From Flavobacterium cellulosilyticum (lineage in GTDB: Bacteria > Bacteroidota > Bacteroidia > Flavobacteriales > Flavobacteriaceae), in contig NZ_SMFK01000003.1 in NCBI RefSeq assembly GCF_004349355.1, positions 248,001 to 312,000 on the forward strand: a stretch of 64,000 nucleotides of DNA, written 5' to 3'. The notes below the pieces were generated by a model that searched no databases, was not told where the DNA came from, and worked only from the letters and a program-made list of their open reading frames with translations. Positions 63,622-64,000 of the stretch are shown piece by piece. Numbering within the stretch: the first letter of the stretch is position 1; every line of letters begins with the position of its first letter. The translations under genes were made by a program, and so were the position numbers.

Positions 63622-64000
63622 TTATTTGATAATTATTTCAGTAAATACTAATTTTCCAAGAGTTGTTGGTTTTTCAAGTCTATAAACACCTACATCATCA
63701 TAATTTTCTTTAACCGCTTTATATACTTTGTTTATATAGTCAAGCTCTGCATTATATCCAAAAATAACATTTCTTAACGCACTTTTATTAAAATGCGATT
63801 TACCTTTAAAATCTTTAAGCAAACGAATTTCTTTTTCATATCCCCAACTCTTTTCTTTTCTAAAAAATATTTTCCCTAATTCATCCGCATCCGATATAGG
63901 TGAAAACTCTATCTGACTTAAGTTCTCTTGATAACGAATAGGGCCTAAAAAATTAAAAAAATCTTTATCATTTTCACTATTGAATTGCAAACATATACCT
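63622..64000 (-). CDS. DUF2971 protein, C-terminal part, cut by the window edge
   Basis: About 126 residues are visible. The frame stays open to the right edge: before the TTG at 63990 it reads ...GICLQFNS..., matching the GICLxF core of DUF2971, so the TTG is not a start. WGYEKEIRLLKDFKGKSHFNKSALRNVIFGYNA is the family's second hallmark block (YEKEIR). DUF2971 proteins are found in accessory regions, often near defence or toxin-antitoxin genes; function unknown. The start lies beyond the window. Confidence 0.75.
   Translation of the reverse strand, partial: GICLQFNSENDKDFFNFLGPIRYQENLSQIEFSPISDADELGKIFFRKEKSWGYEKEIRLLKDFKGKSHFNKSALRNVIFGYNAELDYINKVYKAVKENYDDVGVYRLEKPTTLGKLVFTEIIIK

Noticed and set aside
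63491..63685. 64-residue plus-strand ORF
   Set aside because: It begins inside the inverted repeat and overlaps the antisense DUF2971 gene; no protein-like features.

Overview
The window is AT-rich chromosomal DNA from a member of the Bacteroidota, most likely Flavobacterium or a close relative. Supporting signs are a type IX secretion substrate with a gliding-motility-type C-terminal domain next to a PorP/SprF gene, a FecI/FecR/TonB-receptor trio with an STN domain, a menaquinone (men) pathway beside a cytochrome bd oxidase, promoters of the TAnnTTTG type, and intergenic hairpin repeats of a kind common in Flavobacteriaceae. There is no rRNA, no intact tRNA, no CRISPR array and no recognisable insertion sequence. 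All family calls come from reading the proteins; no database search was run.

Layout. (1) 1-9.7 kb looks like the right end of an integrated genomic island. It holds the end of a frameshifted membrane protein, an archaeal-type GAPDH and a FbaB-type aldolase, an ATP-cone/Mrr-like nuclease, a beta-CASP metallo-hydrolase, a P-loop ATPase, two small unknown genes, a CPH-type copper-exporting ATPase and a 1.36 kb gene-poor tail. It ends at the 3' third of a tRNA gene (9683-9706) followed by a terminator, which is the usual appearance of an attachment site. (2) 9.8-15.8 kb carries envelope genes (SIMPL protein, rhomboid protease, lipid A-type acyltransferase, outer-membrane barrel, metalloprotease lipoprotein, large lipoprotein). 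(3) 16-21.2 kb is a cell-surface signalling unit (sigma factor, anti-sigma factor, TonB receptor) followed by two small genes. (4) 21.4-28.5 kb is housekeeping: PEP-mutase-like enzyme, phosphohexomutase, ACP phosphodiesterase, AlkD-like protein, ClC channel, M23 peptidase and NTF2-like protein. (5) 28.8-40.6 kb is a sensory block: two paralogous PAS hybrid histidine kinases around an AI-2E-type permease and a CheB-CheR-PAS fusion. (6) 40.6-58.3 kb contains menC, menA, menB and menD on the minus strand together with cydAB, interrupted by an S1-domain protein gene, a 4 x 110 bp tandem repeat and a plus-strand SprB-like adhesin/SprF pair. (7) 58.4-64 kb has a thioredoxin-like protein, an acetyltransferase, a glutathione peroxidase, an AguB-type amidohydrolase, a HigBA toxin-antitoxin pair and a DUF2971 gene cut by the window edge.

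How the genes fit together. Menaquinone made by MenA-D is the expected electron donor for CydAB, so that region is a microaerobic respiration neighbourhood. The sigma/anti-sigma/receptor trio should form a surface-signalling relay. The 1453-residue adhesin and SprF should act together at the type IX secretion system. The island combines an alternative lower-glycolysis pair with nucleotide-sensing and RNA/DNA-processing genes and copper export, which suggests a portable stress or low-oxygen module; its nuclease/beta-CASP/ATPase trio is the best candidate here for an undescribed system. Several intergenic spaces carry structured repeats, including a stem-loop element family with two copies in opposite orientation (43145-43222 and 62337-62445), and one strong terminator (46508-46540) has no gene in front of it.
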